Of a stretch of DNA of 64,000 nucleotides, positions 24,327 through 32,966 are shown one piece after another. Where the stretch lies: positions 1-64,000 of the forward strand of contig SVPH01000008.1 of assembly GCA_015065965.1 (NCBI GenBank). The letters are read 5' to 3'. The notes under the pieces were generated by a model. That model did not search any database, had not been told where the DNA came from, and saw only the letters and a list, made by a program, of their open reading frames with translations. Origin of the DNA: Oscillospiraceae bacterium (GTDB taxonomy: Bacteria > Bacillota > Clostridia > Oscillospirales > Acutalibacteraceae). The position numbers and the translations under genes were made by a program. The stretch's first letter is position 1. Each line of letters starts with the position of its first letter.

Positions 24327-25280
24327 TTAAAAATATTTTGCAGCAAAATCAGTCACTGTGTTCCAATAAAGTTCATTATCCGCAAACGCGGCGTTTGCAT
24401 GGAATGAACCCGGAACTGTAAGCATCTGCTTATCAGATGCCGCACAACTGTCATAAAGCGGCTGCATCATGTGATATGGAACAAAATCATCATCCGCTCC
24501 GTGAATAAACAGGGTCGGTGTTTTTGAACGTTTAACCGCATCTATGGGAGCACACTGCTTAAAATCAAAATTCTTACGGCGTTTTGAAGCAGCATTTGCG
24601 GAATAAAGAACCGGAAAAGCAGGCAGATGAAACATCTGTTTTGCCTGATATTTATATTCATCCCAGCAACTTGTATATCCGCAGTCTGCAATTGCACACA
24701 CAACATTTGCCGGTATTTCCTCACCGGTTACAAGCATCGTTGTTGCGCTGCCCATCGAAACACCGTGCATAAGTATTTTAGCATCGGGATTGAGATTTAC
24801 AATATAGTTTATCCAATCCACAATCACAAGTTTGTCATAATATCCCATTGAGCAATATCTGACGGTATCGGAATCATGCCCTACCATATGAGGAAGTATA
24901 ACATTATAGCCCGTTGCATGGTATTTCCACGCATAGTGTGACATTACTGCCGTATCAGCAGAGTAACCGTGAATAACAACAGCCCATTTATCACTCTGAC
25001 TTTCAGCAGGAATAAAATCTGCTCGCATATCTCTGCCAATTCTTGAATAAATCGTAAGAATTTCGGGTTCAATGTCTTTATACCATTTTAATCCGTCCTG
25101 ATAAGTTTCGCATTCAGCCCAGAATTTCTCTTCTTCCTCGTTGCGGAAGAATTTCATTTTGGCAAATCGGCGCTGAAGATCCATATTAAGAACACTGTGA
25201 TACATAACTTCACCTGCCGCAAGAGCAACAGCACTGGCACCAAGAGCAGTACCTATAACCGCCTTAACCGATTTCTTCAT
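24327..25280 (-). CDS. Alpha/beta hydrolase with N-terminal membrane anchor
   Basis: A 317-residue serine hydrolase of the S33/hydrolase-4 type. A hydrophobic N-terminus (AVIGTALGASAVALAAGEV) anchors or exports it. VIHGYSAD is the oxyanion region, the nucleophile is in HGVSMGSA, the acid is in HGADDDFVP and the histidine in PGSFHANA. This architecture is common in Firmicutes and has no defined substrate. It starts after AAGGAGTGAGG, 19 bases past the HAD phosphatase, and is the third gene behind the tyrosine T-box. Confidence 0.8.
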   Translation of the reverse strand: MKKSVKAVIGTALGASAVALAAGEVMYHSVLNMDLQRRFAKMKFFRNEEEEKFWAECETYQDGLKWYKDIEPEILTIYSRIGRDMRADFIPAESQSDKWAVVIHGYSADTAVMSHYAWKYHATGYNVILPHMVGHDSDTVRYCSMGYYDKLVIVDWINYIVNLNPDAKILMHGVSMGSATTMLVTGEEIPANVVCAIADCGYTSCWDEYKYQAKQMFHLPAFPVLYSANAASKRRKNFDFKQCAPIDAVKRSKTPTLFIHGADDDFVPYHMMQPLYDSCAASDKQMLTVPGSFHANAAFADNELYWNTVTDFAAKYF

Positions 25281-25299
25281 AAATCCTCACTCCTTATTT

Positions 25300-26079
25300 T
25301 TACAGTAAGAACTTTTCTATCGCTTTGGCAACGCCGCAGTTACGGTTTGTATCGGTAACATAATCGGCAATGTCAAGAATGCTCTGCTGTGAATTAGCCA
25401 TTGCAACGCCGATACCGGCAAACTTAATCATATCCATATCATTATTGCTGTCACCGATTGCGATAGTGTTTTCTTTTTTTATTCCCGTCAGTTCAAGCAC
25501 TTTTTCAATGCCTTTAGCCTTATTAAGTCCTTTAACAACGCAGTCTGCATACCGCTCAAACTGAAAAACGGTTATTTTGTCTTTGAATTTTTCAATAAAA
25601 TCTTTCGGCGCTTCAACACCCATTGCAACAACCTGAATTTCATCGTTTCCGCAGATTTTTTCCATATCCGCAACGCTTGTAACGGCTATCTGGTAATCCG
25701 CACGCGCTCTGTCAGAGTTTTCAATCATATATATGTTTTTTAACCCTTCAAACATACACCAATACTCGGTATTGCTGAGAAAATATTCTGCCAGCCTGCA
25801 ACATAAATTCTTTGACATATACCGGCTGAAAACAGTTTTGCCGTTCATTGAAATCATTGCGCCGCTGCCCGCTATGATGCCGTCAAATTTTTCAATCTGT
25901 TCCATAAGAACGGGCGGAATATTACCCCATGAACGGCCCGTATTGATAAATACCAAATGACCCTTTTCCCTTGCGGCGTTCAGTGCATCAATATTTCTCT
26001 GCGGAATAATAAAACTATCCGCAAGCAAAGTGCCGTCAATATCAAGAAAAACCGCGTATCTGTCTTCAGATTTAATCAT
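25300..26079 (-). CDS. HAD superfamily phosphatase, Cof type
   Basis: A 259-residue Cof-like HAD hydrolase. The aspartate pair is in FLDIDGTLL (residues 12-20), motif II is in INTGRS, the lysine in CVVKGLNKAKG and motif IV in GDSNNDMDMI. A C2-type cap domain fills the middle. These enzymes dephosphorylate sugar phosphates, flavin precursors or pyridoxal phosphate; substrate cannot be assigned. It begins two bases after tyrS and so is expected to respond to the tyrosine T-box. Confidence 0.88.
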   Translation of the reverse strand: MIKSEDRYAVFLDIDGTLLADSFIIPQRNIDALNAAREKGHLVFINTGRSWGNIPPVLMEQIEKFDGIIAGSGAMISMNGKTVFSRYMSKNLCCRLAEYFLSNTEYWCMFEGLKNIYMIENSDRARADYQIAVTSVADMEKICGNDEIQVVAMGVEAPKDFIEKFKDKITVFQFERYADCVVKGLNKAKGIEKVLELTGIKKENTIAIGDSNNDMDMIKFAGIGVAMANSQQSILDIADYVTDTNRNCGVAKAIEKFLL

Positions 26080-26081
26080 TT

Positions 26082-27305
26082 TTATGCCTCGATTTTATGG
26101 AAAATTTTCTTACCCTTCTTAACAACAATGGGCTTTTCTTTGAGAGCAGCCTGAGTGAAACTCATTGTGAAATCCGTAACCTTTGCATCGTCAACGGATA
26201 TGCCGCCCTGCTGAACAAGTCTTCTGCCCTCACCTCTTGACTTTGTAATTTCAGCCTTCATGAGGATATCAAGGATATCAATTGAACCGTCTGTAAAATC
26301 AGCATCGGAAAGAGCGGTTGAAGGCATGTTGTCAAGGTCTGCTGCGCCGCTGAAAATTGCCTTTGCTGCAGCCTGAGCCTTCGCTGCTTCTTCTTCACCG
26401 TGAACAAGTTTTGTAAGTTCAAAAGCAAGGATTTCCTTTGCTGTGTTAAGTTGGCTGCCTTCCCATGAATCCATTGCATCAATCTCTTCAAGCGGAAGGA
26501 AAGTAAGCATACGGATGCATTTGAGAACATCGTCATCGGCAACATTGCGCCAATACTGATAGAACTCATAGGGCGATGTCTTTTCAGGATCAAGCCAAAC
26601 TGCACCTGATGCTGTTTTACCCATCTTCTTGCCCTCTGAGTTGAGCAGAAGAGTAATAGTCATTGCATAAGCATCCTTGCCGAGTTTTTTACGGATAAGT
26701 TCCGTGCCGCCAAGCATGTTTGACCACTGGTCATCGCCGCCGAACTGCATGTTACAGCCGTATTCCTTGAAAAGATGATAGAAGTCATAACTCTGCATTA
26801 TCATATAGTTGAACTCAAGGAAACTGAGTCCTTTTTCCATTCTCTGCTTATAGCACTCTGCACGGAGCATGTTGTTAACCGAGAAGCAAGCACCGACTTC
26901 ACGCAGAACATCAACATAGTTGAGATCAAGAAGCCAATCAGCGTTGTTAATCATCATCGCTTTGCCCTCGCCGAACTCAATGAAACGGCTCATCTGCTTT
27001 TTGAAGCATTCAACATTGTGTTCAATCGTTTCTTTAGTAAGCACCTGACGAAGGTCGCTTCTGCCTGAAGGATCGCCGATCATGCCTGTACCGCCGCCGA
27101 GAAGGGCAATTGGTCTGTTGCCTGCCATCTGAAGGCGTTTCATAAGGCAAAGAGCCATAAAGTGACCTACATGGAGGCTGTCTGCCGTGGGGTCAAAGCC
27201 GATATAAAAAACTGCTTTGCCGTTGTTGATAAGATCTCTGATTTCCTTTTCATCTGTTACCTGTGCAATAAGACCTCTTGCAACAAGTTCTTCATAAATC
27301 TGCAT
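26082..27305 (-). CDS. tyrS: Tyrosyl-tRNA synthetase
   Basis: A 407-residue class I aminoacyl-tRNA synthetase that charges tRNA-Tyr. The HIGH signature appears as HVGH in [11 protein letters not shown], followed by [13 protein letters not shown]; the KMSKS loop is KMGKT. A C-terminal S4-like RNA-binding part is present ([10 protein letters not shown]). The start MQIYEEL at 27305 is preferred: AAAGGA lies nine bases before it, whereas the ATG three codons upstream touches that site. Expression is controlled by the T-box leader directly upstream, with a HAD phosphatase and a hydrolase cotranscribed. Confidence 0.96.
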   Translation of the reverse strand: MQIYEELVARGLIAQVTDEKEIRDLINNGKAVFYIGFDPTADSLHVGHFMALCLMKRLQMAGNRPIALLGGGTGMIGDPSGRSDLRQVLTKETIEHNVECFKKQMSRFIEFGEGKAMMINNADWLLDLNYVDVLREVGACFSVNNMLRAECYKQRMEKGLSFLEFNYMIMQSYDFYHLFKEYGCNMQFGGDDQWSNMLGGTELIRKKLGKDAYAMTITLLLNSEGKKMGKTASGAVWLDPEKTSPYEFYQYWRNVADDDVLKCIRMLTFLPLEEIDAMDSWEGSQLNTAKEILAFELTKLVHGEEEAAKAQAAAKAIFSGAADLDNMPSTALSDADFTDGSIDILDILMKAEITKSRGEGRRLVQQGGISVDDAKVTDFTMSFTQAALKEKPIVVKKGKKIFHKIEA

Positions 27306-27329
27306 ATTAAACATTCCTTTCGGTATTAT

Positions 27330-27605
27330 TTATAAAATAAAAATAACCCTCTGCCATTGCTGACAGAGGGCGAATTATCGCGGTACCACCTCTAATTTGA
27401 GCCTGCCTCACGGCAAACTCCTCTGCGGGTTTATATAAAACCCTTACGCTTTAACGGGCGCACCCGGCTTTTGCCTACTGCAATTTTCAGCAAAGCGGCT
27501 CAGGGATGTATTTCACACGCTTTCCGTTATCCCCTTTCACCTGCCGGAGACTCTCTGAAACAGAAATTACGGTTACTCCTTCCCGTCACTGCCATTAAAT
27601 ATATA
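27330..27605 (-). promoter_or_regulatory. T-box riboswitch, tyrosine specific
   Basis: The leader contains the T-box sequence AGAGGTGGTACCGCG (27379-27393), which pairs with the tRNA acceptor end, and a terminator CCCTCTGTC / GGCAGAGGG followed by TTATTTTTATTTT (27330-27370). Upstream lies a long Stem I; in GTGAAATACATCCC the triplet TAC at 27508-27510 sits in the usual specifier position and is a tyrosine codon. Uncharged tRNA-Tyr binding would favour the antiterminator and turn on tyrS. Confidence 0.93.
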
Positions 27606-27609
27606 ATAC

Positions 27610-27638
27610 ATTATAAAAATAAAATCACTCTTTGTCAA
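27610..27638 (-). promoter_or_regulatory. Consensus promoter of the tyrS T-box operon
   Basis: On the minus strand TTGACA (27633-27638) and TATAAT (27610-27615) with a 17-base spacer, both perfect consensus. The -35 box overlaps the last codons of the SGNH hydrolase gene. Confidence 0.85.
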
Positions 27639-28347
27639 GTGCTTTAAGCCATTCTTCGGCAATAAGCATATGACCTGCCACGGTAGGATGCGTTCCGTCC
27701 CATATCAAATATTCAACACGGGATTTTTCGGCTTCTTCTTTAAACCTGTCATACAAAGGAACAAACACACAGCCGTTTTCTTCAGCAACCGCTCTTGCTG
27801 CAATACGGATTTTCTCCGTTGCCTCTTTGCGGTATTCTATGTGATTAACATCGGTTTCAGGGCCGAAAGAAGGTACACTTTCCTCGCATTCAGGATGTGG
27901 AATCCGCCTGTTATTATAAACATCCGCAGGTATATTAAAATAGAACGGCTCACAAACAATAATCTTTATATTGCCGAGTTTTTCTTTTGTCAAAGCAATT
28001 GCGTCTTCAAGATTCTTTCTGTATCTCTCAACCGTTTCGTCAACGGTAATGCCTTCAAGATAGCCTGAGTGACCGTCATTAACACCTGCAAGGATGCTCA
28101 GAACGGTAGGCTTGTTATCAATTACATCTTCCTGCCATTTTTCAAGCAACTGACCCATTCTATAACCTGAATAACCCTTGTTGACGAATTTCGGCATCGT
28201 ATCCGAATTATCAAGCGCAAGTTTTGCAGAAACAATAAACTGATAGCCGTGACCCATGATATGGTTTAAATCCATGCGTTTGACTCTGTTTCCGTCGGTT
28301 ATTGAATCGCCTGAAAACAGAACTATATCTTTATCGGTAAGTTTCAA
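27625..28347 (-). CDS. SGNH/GDSL family hydrolase
   Basis: A 240-residue esterase-type protein. Block I is LFSGDSITDG with the nucleophile serine, block III is AGVNDGHSG with the asparagine, and block V is DGTHPTVAG with the aspartate and histidine. No signal peptide, so it is cytoplasmic; typical substrates are acetylated sugars or acyl esters. The TTG at 28347 is the best start because GAGGTGAC sits eight bases ahead, overlapping the stop of the upstream isomerase gene. It is the last gene of the long spoIIIA-recN run. Confidence 0.85.
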   Translation of the reverse strand: MKLTDKDIVLFSGDSITDGNRVKRMDLNHIMGHGYQFIVSAKLALDNSDTMPKFVNKGYSGYRMGQLLEKWQEDVIDNKPTVLSILAGVNDGHSGYLEGITVDETVERYRKNLEDAIALTKEKLGNIKIIVCEPFYFNIPADVYNNRRIPHPECEESVPSFGPETDVNHIEYRKEATEKIRIAARAVAEENGCVFVPLYDRFKEEAEKSRVEYLIWDGTHPTVAGHMLIAEEWLKALDKE

Positions 28348-28357
28348 CGCAGTCACC

Positions 28358-29131
28358 TCATCTGAGAATTTTGAGCACTTCGTATGCCGCGGCTGCGTCT
28401 TCGGGGAAATCAATCACATCTGCTTCAACAGAGCAATGCTCAACTCCGATTGCCTTCAAAGGCGCTATAAAATCATACTGGCTGAATTCATCACCTGCTT
28501 TTGGATAAATGCGTTTGCAGTCAAGCGGAGGTGCAGGATTGGGATTGGATGTATGCGCATGGATAATCCAGCCCTTATACTTGAGAAGTTTGTCCATTTC
28601 TTCATTCTGATAGAACATATGGGCAACATCAGCAAGCACTTTTACATATGGTGAATCAACTTTTTTTGCGATTTCAACGCCATCATCAATCGTATTGATT
28701 GCGTTGCATTCCTGAGGTCTGAGAGGTTCAATGGCAACGGGCAAATTATACTTTTCCGCCTGAGGAACAACATAATTTTTGAGAAAATCAACTATTTCCG
28801 CTCTGCCTTCTTCAATGCTCATTCCTTCAGGAATTCTTCTTGCACCGGATGAACCGAAAACAAGATATTTAAGGCCGAGATAAGATGCGTTTTTGAAAAG
28901 CCTTTCAAGATACTCAGTTATCTTTTCACCATCTTTTTCTTCACCGACAACACGCAAACCGATAAAACAGTTTGCCGCAACAACTGGCAAACCTGTTGCT
29001 TTCATTGCATCAAGATCCTCAACGGTTTTTGAGGCTATCTGCTGACAGTGACTCTCGGCATAATCATAGCCGAGCGATTTGATAAGTTTCATTTTTTCTA
29101 TATCTGTTCCAACACATACTCCGATTTTCAC
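28358..29131 (-). CDS. Sugar phosphate isomerase/epimerase family protein
   Basis: A 257-residue xylose isomerase-like TIM barrel. Landmarks are KIGVCVGTD at the start, LVFGSSGARRIPEG, the probable metal ligands in VAIEPLRPQECN and DVAHMFYQNE, and the final HCSVEADVID glutamate. The family isomerises or epimerises sugars and sugar phosphates or inosose compounds. It uses a GTG start with AAGGAGGATG in front, a site formed by the last codons of recN. Cotranscription with an SGNH esterase suggests sugar-ester metabolism. Distinct from the isomerase at 17.0 kb. Confidence 0.8.
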   Translation of the reverse strand: MKIGVCVGTDIEKMKLIKSLGYDYAESHCQQIASKTVEDLDAMKATGLPVVAANCFIGLRVVGEEKDGEKITEYLERLFKNASYLGLKYLVFGSSGARRIPEGMSIEEGRAEIVDFLKNYVVPQAEKYNLPVAIEPLRPQECNAINTIDDGVEIAKKVDSPYVKVLADVAHMFYQNEEMDKLLKYKGWIIHAHTSNPNPAPPLDCKRIYPKAGDEFSQYDFIAPLKAIGVEHCSVEADVIDFPEDAAAAYEVLKILR

Positions 29132-29133
29132 CT

Positions 29134-30798
29134 TTACATCCTCCTTGCGTTGGTTAACATCTCTTTTGCTGTTTCAAGTTGCAAAGCGGTAACACTGCCG
29201 CCTGCGGTTATCCTTGCAATTTCGGCGGCTCTGCCGTCAAAATCAAGTGTATCAATTTTGGTGTATGTTTTATTTTTATCAACGGATTTTTCTATTTTCA
29301 TGTGCCTGTCTGCCTGAGCGGCAATACGGGCAAGATGAGTAACGCAGATAACCTGCCTGCCCTTAGAAACCTGATGAAGTTTGAGCGCAATTTTCTCGGC
29401 AGCCGAACCGCTGACACCAGTATCAATCTCATCAAAAATAAGCGTTGCAATTTCATCTTTATCAGAAAGAACATTTTTGATTGCAAGCATAATTCTTGAA
29501 AGTTCACCGCCCGATGCAATCTTTGCAATTGGTCTGGGCTCCTGACCGGGGTTTGCACTGATAAGAAACTCTATTGCATCCGCACCTCTTGATGTAAGTG
29601 CGGTTTGCTTGCGGTCAACAACAAATGTTACTTTAGGCATATCAAGAAATTCAAGTTCCGCCTTAACGCTTTTTTCAAAATCTCTTGCCGCTTTCATACG
29701 GCTGTCGGTAAGTTTGGCAGACAGAACTTTTATTTCATCCGAAAGAGCATAAAGTTTTTCTTCAAGTTCGGATATTCTCTCGTCAGAAATCTCAATTTCG
29801 TTTCTTTCGGCAACTGCCTTTTCGAGCGTTGCAAGAATCTCGGTTTCCGTAGCACCGTATTTCATGGAAAGACGGTAAAGAAAATCGAGCCTTTCATTGA
29901 TTTGCGAGAGCCTTTCGGGGCTGTAATCAAAGCCTTCGGTAAGCGAGCGTATTTCAGCGGTAAAATCTGCAAGTTCATATGCAATGCCTCTGACCCCTTT
30001 GGCGCAGCCTTCCGCATTCTGAAAATATTTTGAAGCAGTTTCAAGTTCGTGGGCGCAATCTTCGATACCCGAGAGAATTCCGTTCTCCGCCTTAAGCGCT
30101 GAATACGCCTTTTCAAGCGATTTTATAACCTTTCCGCTGTGTTGCAGAAGTTCTTTTTCTTTGGAAAGTTCTTCTCTTTCTCCCTCACGGACATTCGCCT
30201 GCTCAATTTCATTTATCTGAAAATTGAGATAATCAAGCCTTGCCGCCTTTTCATCCCTGCTGTCATAAAGCGATTCAAGTTCTTTTTTAACAGCAACAAG
30301 ATTTGAGAAAACCTGCTTATATTTGCTGCGCAAATCGAAATTTTCCGCAAGCAAATCGATAAATCCGCAGTGCTTATCGGGCGAAAGAAGTGCCTGACTG
30401 TCGTGCTGACCGTGAATATTTATAAGACCCGAACCTATTTCTTTAAGGGCGGAAACCGTTGCAGGGCAGCCGTTTATACGGCAAGCATTTTTGCCTGCAG
30501 AATTTATCGAACGGCTGAGCACAAGAGTTTTATCAGGCATTTTTTCAATACCCATTTCATCAAGAACACGCTCGGTTTCATCACTGATATCAGCAAACGA
30601 AGCATACACTCTTGCGCTCTCTGCACCCGAACGTATAAGTTCCCTTGACGTACGCTCACCAAGCACAGCGTTAATCGCATCAATAACAATGGATTTACCT
30701 GCGCCCGTTTCACCCGTCATAACATTAAGCCCTGAGTCAAATTCAATCTCAGCACTCTCAATAACGGCAATATTCTCGATTTTTAAATCGATAAGCAT
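29134..30798 (-). CDS. recN: DNA repair protein RecN
   Basis: A 554-residue SMC-like ATPase that acts early in double-strand break repair. Walker A is GETGAGKSIVIDAI near residue 30, a long coiled coil occupies about 150-350, the ABC signature is ASGGELSRIMLAIK, and Walker B is TLIFDEIDTGVSG. The DHQP-like IHGQHDSQ motif is present. Length is normal. It follows argR closely, the order usual for Clostridia and Bacillus. Confidence 0.96.
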   Translation of the reverse strand: MLIDLKIENIAVIESAEIEFDSGLNVMTGETGAGKSIVIDAINAVLGERTSRELIRSGAESARVYASFADISDETERVLDEMGIEKMPDKTLVLSRSINSAGKNACRINGCPATVSALKEIGSGLINIHGQHDSQALLSPDKHCGFIDLLAENFDLRSKYKQVFSNLVAVKKELESLYDSRDEKAARLDYLNFQINEIEQANVREGEREELSKEKELLQHSGKVIKSLEKAYSALKAENGILSGIEDCAHELETASKYFQNAEGCAKGVRGIAYELADFTAEIRSLTEGFDYSPERLSQINERLDFLYRLSMKYGATETEILATLEKAVAERNEIEISDERISELEEKLYALSDEIKVLSAKLTDSRMKAARDFEKSVKAELEFLDMPKVTFVVDRKQTALTSRGADAIEFLISANPGQEPRPIAKIASGGELSRIMLAIKNVLSDKDEIATLIFDEIDTGVSGSAAEKIALKLHQVSKGRQVICVTHLARIAAQADRHMKIEKSVDKNKTYTKIDTLDFDGRAAEIARITAGGSVTALQLETAKEMLTNARRM

Positions 30799-30824
30799 AA
30801 CTAAAAATCTTTCCTTTCAGGAAT

Positions 30825-31274
30825 TCAGTCAACAAGTTCGGCAATTGCATCTTTCATGCTGCCTGCAAGTTCCGGAGTTCTGCAAAGTGCAAAAATGGTG
30901 TCATCACCGGCAAGAGTGCCTACAAGACCCTCCCAGTGCATTGAATCAAGTGCCGCACACGCAGCCTGAGCCATGCCGGTATAGCAGCGGATAACAACTG
31001 TATTACCTGCATAGTCGGCAGAAATTACGGAATGGCTGAAAATACTTCTGTATTTGCCGAGAAGTTCGCCTGAGTCACCGTTATCAACCGCATAGCGGCT
31101 TCTGCCCATCTCATCAACTTTTTTGATGAGCCTTAAATCCTTGATATCTCTTGAAATAGTTGCCTGAGTTGTGTCAAAGCCCTCGCTTTTAAGCATTTCG
31201 AGAAGGTCTGTCTGAGTTGAGAGGCAATGCTGTTCAATAAGTCTGATTATAGCCTCATGTCTTTTCTTTTTCAC
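30825..31274 (-). CDS. argR: Arginine repressor ArgR
   Basis: A 149-residue transcription regulator. The N-terminal winged helix has KRHEAIIRLIEQ and TQATISRDIKDL (recognition helix); the C-terminal hexamerisation and arginine-binding domain has VGTLAGDDTIFALCR with the GDDT aspartates. It normally represses arginine synthesis genes; in Firmicutes an argR next to recN is the standard arrangement. Start is GTG after AAGGAGTGTAAATT. Confidence 0.95.
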   Translation of the reverse strand: MKKKRHEAIIRLIEQHCLSTQTDLLEMLKSEGFDTTQATISRDIKDLRLIKKVDEMGRSRYAVDNGDSGELLGKYRSIFSHSVISADYAGNTVVIRCYTGMAQAACAALDSMHWEGLVGTLAGDDTIFALCRTPELAGSMKDAIAELVD

Positions 31275-31293
31275 AATTTACACTCCTTAAGTT

Positions 31294-32142
31294 TTATCTT
31301 CTTTGCGCGAGTTTCTTATATAAAATGTCGATAAAATTATCCGACTTTATTCTGATAAAGTTTGCCGTGAATTCCGCTCTTGATATTTCTGCATGACAGC
31401 CTTTCTCAATCGTGACAGGCTGAACGCCGTCTGCGGAAATGCAAAGAGTCTGTTCTTCCGCAGAGTTAACCGTCAGTACCGCATCGGGTCTGAAAATCAG
31501 CGAGCGGTCAACAAGCGAATGAGGACACAGCGGTGTTAAAAGAATACTTTCAAGTTCAGGGTCAACAACAGGGCCTCCTGCCGAAAGAGAGTAAGCCGTT
31601 GAACCCGTCGGAGTTGAAATCAGCACACCGTCACACAGATAACTGTTAAAACGGCTGGAATTGAGTGAAACATCAATCGCCGTCATTCTCTGCTTTTCTT
31701 CATTTGTGATAAGGCAGTCATTGACGCAATAGTCGCTGTCAATAACTTCACTGCCCTTCATTATTTTTGTTTTAAGCATAAGGCGTTTATCAAGAGAATA
31801 ATCACCCTCTATAAGCCTTGAAAGCAGGTGAAGTTCGTTATCTTCAAGCCCTGCCATAAAAGCAAGCCTTCCTGCATTAACGCCGAGAATCGGTTTATGT
31901 CTGACTGCAGCAAGTTTAGCGGCATGGATAATTGAACCGTCGCCGCCAACCGCAATAACGGCATCACATCCGTCAAGAGCATCTTCTTCAGGCAAGAATT
32001 TTGCTCCGGTAAATTCAAATTCCGATTTATGTTCGGCGGAAAAGCAGAATTCTGCACCGAGTTTTTTTAAACTGCTGCAAATTCCTGCCGTGACCCCTGC
32101 AGCCTCGGAACGGGTAAGATTGGGAACAAGAGTAATTTTCAT
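31294..32142 (-). CDS. nadK: NAD kinase
   Basis: A 282-residue enzyme that phosphorylates NAD to NADP. The catalytic GGDGSIIHAAK motif is near residue 60, NAGRLAFMAG forms the next block, and the NAD-binding CDGVLISTPTGSTAYSLSAGGP is complete. The start ATG follows AGAGGGTAAAATTT. It lies between tlyA and argR as in most Clostridia. Confidence 0.95.
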   Translation of the reverse strand: MKITLVPNLTRSEAAGVTAGICSSLKKLGAEFCFSAEHKSEFEFTGAKFLPEEDALDGCDAVIAVGGDGSIIHAAKLAAVRHKPILGVNAGRLAFMAGLEDNELHLLSRLIEGDYSLDKRLMLKTKIMKGSEVIDSDYCVNDCLITNEEKQRMTAIDVSLNSSRFNSYLCDGVLISTPTGSTAYSLSAGGPVVDPELESILLTPLCPHSLVDRSLIFRPDAVLTVNSAEEQTLCISADGVQPVTIEKGCHAEISRAEFTANFIRIKSDNFIDILYKKLAQRR

Positions 32143-32156
32143 AAATTTTACCCTCT

Positions 32157-32966
32157 TTATTTATCCAGATTTTCGTGCGAACGCTCAACAAGTTCCGAAA
32201 CAGAACCTTCCCAGAGCATTTCGCCGTTATCGGTTTTTTCAATATACATAAGGTACTCAATGTTGCCCTCAGGCCCTTTGATCGGTGAAAAATCAACGCC
32301 AAGAACTTTGAAGCCGTTTTCAGATGCAAACAACGTTATGTTCTCAACAACATTTTCGTGAACACTCTTATCTCTGACAACGCCCTTTTTTCCTATGTTC
32401 TCTTTACCTGCTTCAAACTGCGGTTTTATAAGGCAAACCGACCTTCCGCCGTTTTTAAGCAAAGTGTGCATAACAGGCAAAATAAGTTTAAGGGAAATAA
32501 AAGATACATCAACAGATGCAAAATCAACTTCATCAGGCACCTGCTCCCTTGTGACATATCTGAAATTTGTTCTTTCAAGATTAACAACTCTTTCATCACA
32601 GCGGAGTTTCCATGCAAGTTGACCGTAACCCACATCAATTGCATAAACCTTTTTTGCTCCGTTTGTGAGCATACAGTCTGTAAAACCTCCTGTTGAAGCG
32701 CCGATATCCATACACACGCAATCAGAAAGGTCAAGCCCGAAACTTCTGACAGCCTTATCGAGTTTAAGACCGCCTCTGCTGACAAAAGGATTAACCGCAC
32801 CCCTGACTTCAATCACATCGGTTTCTTTTATATTCACGCCGCCCTTGAGCGCTTTCTGACCGTTGAGATAAACGCTGCCTGCCATTATCATTGCTTTTGC
32901 CTTTTCTCTTGTTTCAGCAAAGCCTCTCTCATAAACGGCGACATCAAGCCGTAATTTTTCGCTCAT
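32157..32966 (-). CDS. tlyA: TlyA family rRNA 2'-O-methyltransferase
   Basis: A 269-residue protein. The N-terminal S4 RNA-binding domain (LDVAVYERGFAETREKAKA, GSVYLNG) is followed by an FtsJ-type methyltransferase with the SAM motif DIGASTGGFTDC and the K-D-K-E set including KPQFEAG. In mycobacteria TlyA methylates 16S and 23S rRNA and affects capreomycin sensitivity; in other bacteria it is also described as hemolysin-like. The start overlaps the dxs stop as ATGA. Confidence 0.93.
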   Translation of the reverse strand: MSEKLRLDVAVYERGFAETREKAKAMIMAGSVYLNGQKALKGGVNIKETDVIEVRGAVNPFVSRGGLKLDKAVRSFGLDLSDCVCMDIGASTGGFTDCMLTNGAKKVYAIDVGYGQLAWKLRCDERVVNLERTNFRYVTREQVPDEVDFASVDVSFISLKLILPVMHTLLKNGGRSVCLIKPQFEAGKENIGKKGVVRDKSVHENVVENITLFASENGFKVLGVDFSPIKGPEGNIEYLMYIEKTDNGEMLWEGSVSELVERSHENLDK

